Assembly (NCBI GenBank): GCA_937891425.1
Contig: CALAGD010000066.1
Location: 79,971 to 143,970, forward strand
Direction of reading: 5' to 3'
DNA: 64,000 nt
From: an uncultured Pigmentiphaga sp.
Lineage (GTDB): Bacteria > Pseudomonadota > Gammaproteobacteria > Burkholderiales > Burkholderiaceae_B
Under the pieces are notes generated by a model, which ran no database searches, was not told the origin of the DNA, and saw nothing but the letters and a program-made list of their open reading frames with translations. The position numbers and the translations under genes were made by a program. The first letter of the stretch is position 1, and every line of letters starts with the position of its first letter. Below, piece by piece: positions 60,683 through 64,000 of the stretch.

Positions 60683-61819
60683 ATGGCCGAAGGCAGCGAT
60701 TTAGAGAAGACAGAACCAGCTTCACCGCGAAGGCTGGAAAAGGCGCGCGAGGAAGGCCAGACCGCGCGCTCGCGCGAACTTGTCAGTTTTCTGATCCTGT
60801 TTGCCGGCGTCGCTGGCCTCTGGGCGGGGGCGAGCAGCATTTTCGAGGGCATGCGTTCGCTCTTTCGGGCCGGCCTGGGGTTCGACCGCGTCAAGGCCAC
60901 CGACGTCAATGCCCTCTCGGCGTTCGCCGTGGATGCTGCCTGGCAGGCACTGGCCACCATGGTGCCCTTCCTGTTGCTGCTTGCGGTGGTCGGGGTGCTG
61001 GGCTCCATCCTGCTGGGCGGTTTCATTTTTGTGACCAAACCGCTACAGCCCGACATCGCCCGGCTCAGTCCGCTCAAGGGTTTCAAGCGCATTTTCTCGG
61101 CCAACACGCTGGTCGAATTGATTAAGGCGGTTTTCAAGGCTTTATTGGTCGGAGTAACCGCCACCTTTGCGCTGTACTATCATCTCGACGCCATGATGGC
61201 GCTCATGCACCAGCCGACTGCTTCGGCCGTGGTGACGGGGTTGCGCCTGGTGGCCACGTGCTGCGGAATCATCATTCTGTCGCTCGCGCTGATCGCGTTG
61301 CTTGACGCCCCCTACCAGATATGGGAGCACCTGCGCAAGTTGCGCATGAGCCGGCAGGACGTTCGCGACGAGCACAAGGAAACCGAAGGTGATCCGCACG
61401 TGAAGGCGCGGATCCGGCAGCAGCAGCGTGCAATGGCGCGGGGCCGCATGATGTCGGCAGTGCCGGAGGCCGATGTGGTCGTCACCAACCCCACGCACTA
61501 TGCGGTGGCGTTGCGCTACGACAGCGAAACCATGGCGGCCCCCCGCGTGGTGGCCAAGGGAACCGGCCTGGTCGCGGTCAGGATCCGCGAGCTGGCTGAA
61601 GAGCATGGAGTACCGCTGCTTGAAGCCCCGCCACTGGCGCGCGCGCTGTACTGGCACGTGGATCTCGACCGCGAGATTCCTGAGGCCTTGTACACCGCGG
61701 TGGCCGAAGTGCTGGCATGGGTGTATCAGCTGCGTATCTGGCGCGACGGAGATGGCGTGAAGCCCGAGCAGCCGCGCAATCTGCGGGTGCCCGACGAACT
61801 CGACAAACGTTCCGAATGA
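60683..61819 (+). CDS. flhB: Flagellar export gate protein FlhB
   Basis: A 378-residue inner-membrane protein with four helices. The autocleavage site NPTH is residues 269-272, matching the E. coli position. The cytoplasmic linker has many charged residues. It switches export specificity. Its TGA overlaps the flhA ATG. Confidence 0.97.
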   Translation: MAEGSDLEKTEPASPRRLEKAREEGQTARSRELVSFLILFAGVAGLWAGASSIFEGMRSLFRAGLGFDRVKATDVNALSAFAVDAAWQALATMVPFLLLLAVVGVLGSILLGGFIFVTKPLQPDIARLSPLKGFKRIFSANTLVELIKAVFKALLVGVTATFALYYHLDAMMALMHQPTASAVVTGLRLVATCCGIIILSLALIALLDAPYQIWEHLRKLRMSRQDVRDEHKETEGDPHVKARIRQQQRAMARGRMMSAVPEADVVVTNPTHYAVALRYDSETMAAPRVVAKGTGLVAVRIRELAEEHGVPLLEAPPLARALYWHVDLDREIPEALYTAVAEVLAWVYQLRIWRDGDGVKPEQPRNLRVPDELDKRSE

Positions 61820-63924
61820 ATGCAATTCTTGCCAAGTTGCGCGGCGAAGGCGCATCGTATGCGCGCCTGATGGCCGGCCCGGTCCTCATCGTCATGATCC
61901 TGGCGATGATGGTGTTGCCGCTGCCGCCATTTCTGCTCGACTTGCTTTTCACCTTCAACATCGCAACGTCCATCATGGTGCTGCTGGTGGCCATGTTCAC
62001 CATGAAGCCCCTGGACTTCGCCGCCTTCCCATCGGTGCTGCTGTTCACCACGCTGCTGCGGCTCTCGCTCAACGTGGCCTCTACCCGCGTCATTCTGCTC
62101 AACGGACACAAGGGCCCGGATGCCGCGGGCAAGGTCATCGAGTCGTTCGGACACTTTCTGGTGGGCGGGAACTTCGCTGTTGGTATCGTCGTCTTCATCA
62201 TCCTGGTCATCATCAACTTCGTTGTCATCACCAAGGGCGCAGGGCGGATCGCCGAAGTGGGCGCGCGCTTCGTGCTCGACGCCATGCCGGGCAAGCAGAT
62301 GGCGATCGATGCCGACCTCAATGCCGGGTTGATTGGAGAAGAAGAAGCCCGTGACCGGCGCAAGGCCGTCAGCCAGGAGGCCGAGTTCTATGGCTCGATG
62401 GACGGTGCCAGCAAGTTCGTACGCGGGGACGCGGTTGCTGCCATCCTCATCATGGCCATCACCATCATCGGAGGTCTGATGGTCGGGGTGCTGCAGCACG
62501 ACATGACCTTCGCGGATGCCGCCCGCAACTATGCCCTGCTCACCATTGGGGACGGCCTGGTCGGACAGATCCCCGCCCTGGTCATTTCCACCGCCGCTGG
62601 CGTGATCGTGTCGCGCGTCGCTACCGACCAGGACATCGGCCAGCAACTGGTGGGGCAGCTCTATACCAACCATAATGTCATGTACATCACCGCCGGCGTC
62701 CTGGCGCTGATGGGCATCATTCCGAACATGCCGCACGTGGCGTTCCTGTTGCTGGCGGCTGCCGTAGGGGGAATCGGCTGGCTGATCCAGCGCAAGGGGC
62801 GCATGGCCGAGCAGCGTGCCGCGGAAGAAGCGGCACAGCAGGTGCCGGCAGCGGTCGAGACAGCTGCCGAAGCGACCTGGGACGACGTCAGCCTGGTCGA
62901 CCCCATTGCGCTGGAAGTCGGTTACCGTCTGATCCCGCTGGTCGATACGCCACAGGGCGGCGAACTGCTGCGGCGCATTCGCAGCCTGCGCAAGAAGTTC
63001 GCGCAGGACGTTGGTTTCCTGCCGCCCGTCGTCCACATCCGCGACAACCTCGAACTCAAGCCCACCGAGTACAGGGTGCTGCTGTCTGGCGTCGAGGTGG
63101 GCCGTGGCGAGGCCATGCCCGGCCTGTGGCTGGCCATCGACCCCGGTGGTGTCACCGGCCCGTTGCAGGGTACGCAAACCACCGATCCCGCCTTTGGCCT
63201 GCCTGCCGTGTGGATTGATGACAGCCAGCGTGAGGAAGCGCAGATGGCCGGTTACACGGTGGTGGATGCCAGCACTGTGGTAGCGACGCATCTCAACCAC
63301 CTGATGCACCGCTACAGTGCCGAGCTGCTGGGCCGAGCGGAGGTGCAGCAACTGCTTGCCCGCGTGGGCCGCGAGGCGCCCGAACTGGTGGAAGACTTCG
63401 TGCCCAAGACGGTCAGCCTGGCAACGCTGCAGAAAGTCCTGCGTGGCCTGCTGGCCGAAGAGGTGCCAATACGCGACATGCGCACCATCATCGACGTGCT
63501 GGCCGAGCACGCGCCCCGCCTGGCTGCCGGGGCCCCGGCCGGTCCCAACATCGACGAACTGGTTGCGCTGGTGCGGCGCGCGTTGGGCCGCGCCATCGTC
63601 CAGTCGTTGTTCCCGGGTACCAGCGAGCTGCGTCTGATCGGGCTGGACGCCAACCTCGAGCGCGTGCTGGCGCAGGCCATCCAGGCAGGTGGTGCCCTCG
63701 AGCCGGGGCTTGCCGAGTCGCTGCTGCAGCAGGTCGAGGCCGCGGTTGCGCAACAGGAGCGAGCCGGCGATCCGCCCGTATTGCTGGTGCCTCCGCAGCT
63801 GCGAGGGCCGATGGCGCGGTTCCTGCGGTTGCACATCCCTCATTTGGCGGTGCTGGCAAGTACCGAGTTGCCTGATGACCGGGTCATTCGCATTACCACC
63901 TTCATCGGGGGGCCACCACGCTGA
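61816..63924 (+). CDS. flhA: Flagellar export gate protein FlhA
   Basis: A 702-residue membrane protein with eight N-terminal helices (TSIMVLLVAMFTMKPLDFAAFPSVLLFTTLLRLSLNVASTRVIL-type segment) and a large cytoplasmic C-domain starting about 350. The cytoplasmic loop includes AVSQEAEFYGSMDGASKFVRGDA. ATG 61816 is preferred because it overlaps the flhB stop and starts MNAILAKL. No flhF was found in the 76 bases left in the window. Confidence 0.97.
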   Translation: MNAILAKLRGEGASYARLMAGPVLIVMILAMMVLPLPPFLLDLLFTFNIATSIMVLLVAMFTMKPLDFAAFPSVLLFTTLLRLSLNVASTRVILLNGHKGPDAAGKVIESFGHFLVGGNFAVGIVVFIILVIINFVVITKGAGRIAEVGARFVLDAMPGKQMAIDADLNAGLIGEEEARDRRKAVSQEAEFYGSMDGASKFVRGDAVAAILIMAITIIGGLMVGVLQHDMTFADAARNYALLTIGDGLVGQIPALVISTAAGVIVSRVATDQDIGQQLVGQLYTNHNVMYITAGVLALMGIIPNMPHVAFLLLAAAVGGIGWLIQRKGRMAEQRAAEEAAQQVPAAVETAAEATWDDVSLVDPIALEVGYRLIPLVDTPQGGELLRRIRSLRKKFAQDVGFLPPVVHIRDNLELKPTEYRVLLSGVEVGRGEAMPGLWLAIDPGGVTGPLQGTQTTDPAFGLPAVWIDDSQREEAQMAGYTVVDASTVVATHLNHLMHRYSAELLGRAEVQQLLARVGREAPELVEDFVPKTVSLATLQKVLRGLLAEEVPIRDMRTIIDVLAEHAPRLAAGAPAGPNIDELVALVRRALGRAIVQSLFPGTSELRLIGLDANLERVLAQAIQAGGALEPGLAESLLQQVEAAVAQQERAGDPPVLLVPPQLRGPMARFLRLHIPHLAVLASTELPDDRVIRITTFIGGPPR

Positions 63925-63964
63925 AGTTAATGACGCATCCGTGAATGACCCTGTGCGCGACAAT

Positions 63965-63984
63965 CCCCGCCGTTCAGGGCGGGG
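63965..63984. repeat. GC-rich hairpin after flhA, IS200/IS605-end-like
   Basis: CCCCGCC (63965-63971) and GGCGGGG (63978-63984) around GTTCAG, 40 bases after the flhA stop. The form resembles palindromes at the ends of tnpB-carrying IS200/IS605 elements. There is no T run for a terminator. The window ends 16 bases later, so no transposase can be shown. Confidence 0.4.
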
Positions 63985-64000
63985 AAGGATAGCGCGGACG

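Noticed and set aside
61726..63963. A 745-codon open frame on the minus strand, longer than flhA itself
   Set aside because: It is the shadow of flhA in a GC-rich genome; it has no family motifs, and flhA is certain on the plus strand.

Overview
The window looks like chromosome of a high-GC betaproteobacterium, most likely Burkholderiales/Alcaligenaceae (Bordetella, Achromobacter or Pusillimonas type). Three things point there: two orphan Bug/TctC-type periplasmic receptors, an aerobic benzoyl-CoA (box) cluster with a BoxR regulator, and the flagellar order flhDC-motAB-che-flhBA with flhDC as master regulator. No rRNA, tRNA, CRISPR array or intact mobile element was seen. Genus assignment is inference from gene content.

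Layout. 1-5.2 kb: end of an M24 peptidase, a D-2-hydroxyacid dehydrogenase and a Bug receptor in one operon, then an OmpW-like porin, an exported protein of unknown function and a second Bug receptor. 5.3-7.3 kb: a divergent TauD-family dioxygenase and a MarR regulator, with two near-identical 18-bp palindromes in the shared control region. 7.7-13.5 kb: a RidA protein, a CLC chloride channel, a NitT/TauT-type ABC transporter and an extra binding-protein-like gene. 13.7-19.9 kb: nucleic-acid enzymes: an exonuclease VII-like pair whose large subunit carries an N-terminal DUF5710 module, a bacterial FAN1-like nuclease, a 2H RNA phosphoesterase, a divergent glutathione transferase, and a stress-type protein. 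20.1-27.1 kb: a likely aromatic-compound catabolic operon (fumarylacetoacetase-family hydrolase, complete TRAP transporter, flavin hydroxylase, VOC dioxygenase, IclR regulator). 27.2-30.4 kb: zwf and gnd, then a cold-shock protein. 30.7-37.0 kb: six-gene Pha/Mrp cation/proton antiporter with fused A and B subunits. 37.1-45.9 kb: phosphoribosyltransferase and the box genes (boxD and a DUF4863 gene on minus, boxR and boxCBA on plus). 46.1-64 kb: fliA (minus), then flhDC, motAB, the chemotaxis genes, flhB and flhA.

How the parts work together. The box genes convert benzoyl-CoA to its 2,3-epoxide (BoxA/BoxB), open the ring (BoxC) and oxidise the semialdehyde (BoxD). BoxR probably controls both transcription units through TGCA-containing sites that I find in both control regions. 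Benzoate-CoA ligase and the later beta-oxidation enzymes are not in the window. The 20-27 kb operon reads as an uptake, hydroxylation, ring cleavage and hydrolysis path for an unidentified aromatic acid; a promoter there overlaps an 8-bp-armed inverted repeat. The motility block encodes the flhDC activator, stator, two receptors, both CheY-type regulators, the adaptation enzymes, CheZ and two export-gate proteins.

The observations most worth following are the exonuclease VII pair with its DUF5710 fusion next to FAN1, the duplicated palindromic operators at the TauD/Bug/MarR locus, the shared BoxR-type operator, the receptor with almost no sensory domain but a CheR-tether-like tail, and a hairpin after flhA that resembles the end of an IS200/IS605-type element.
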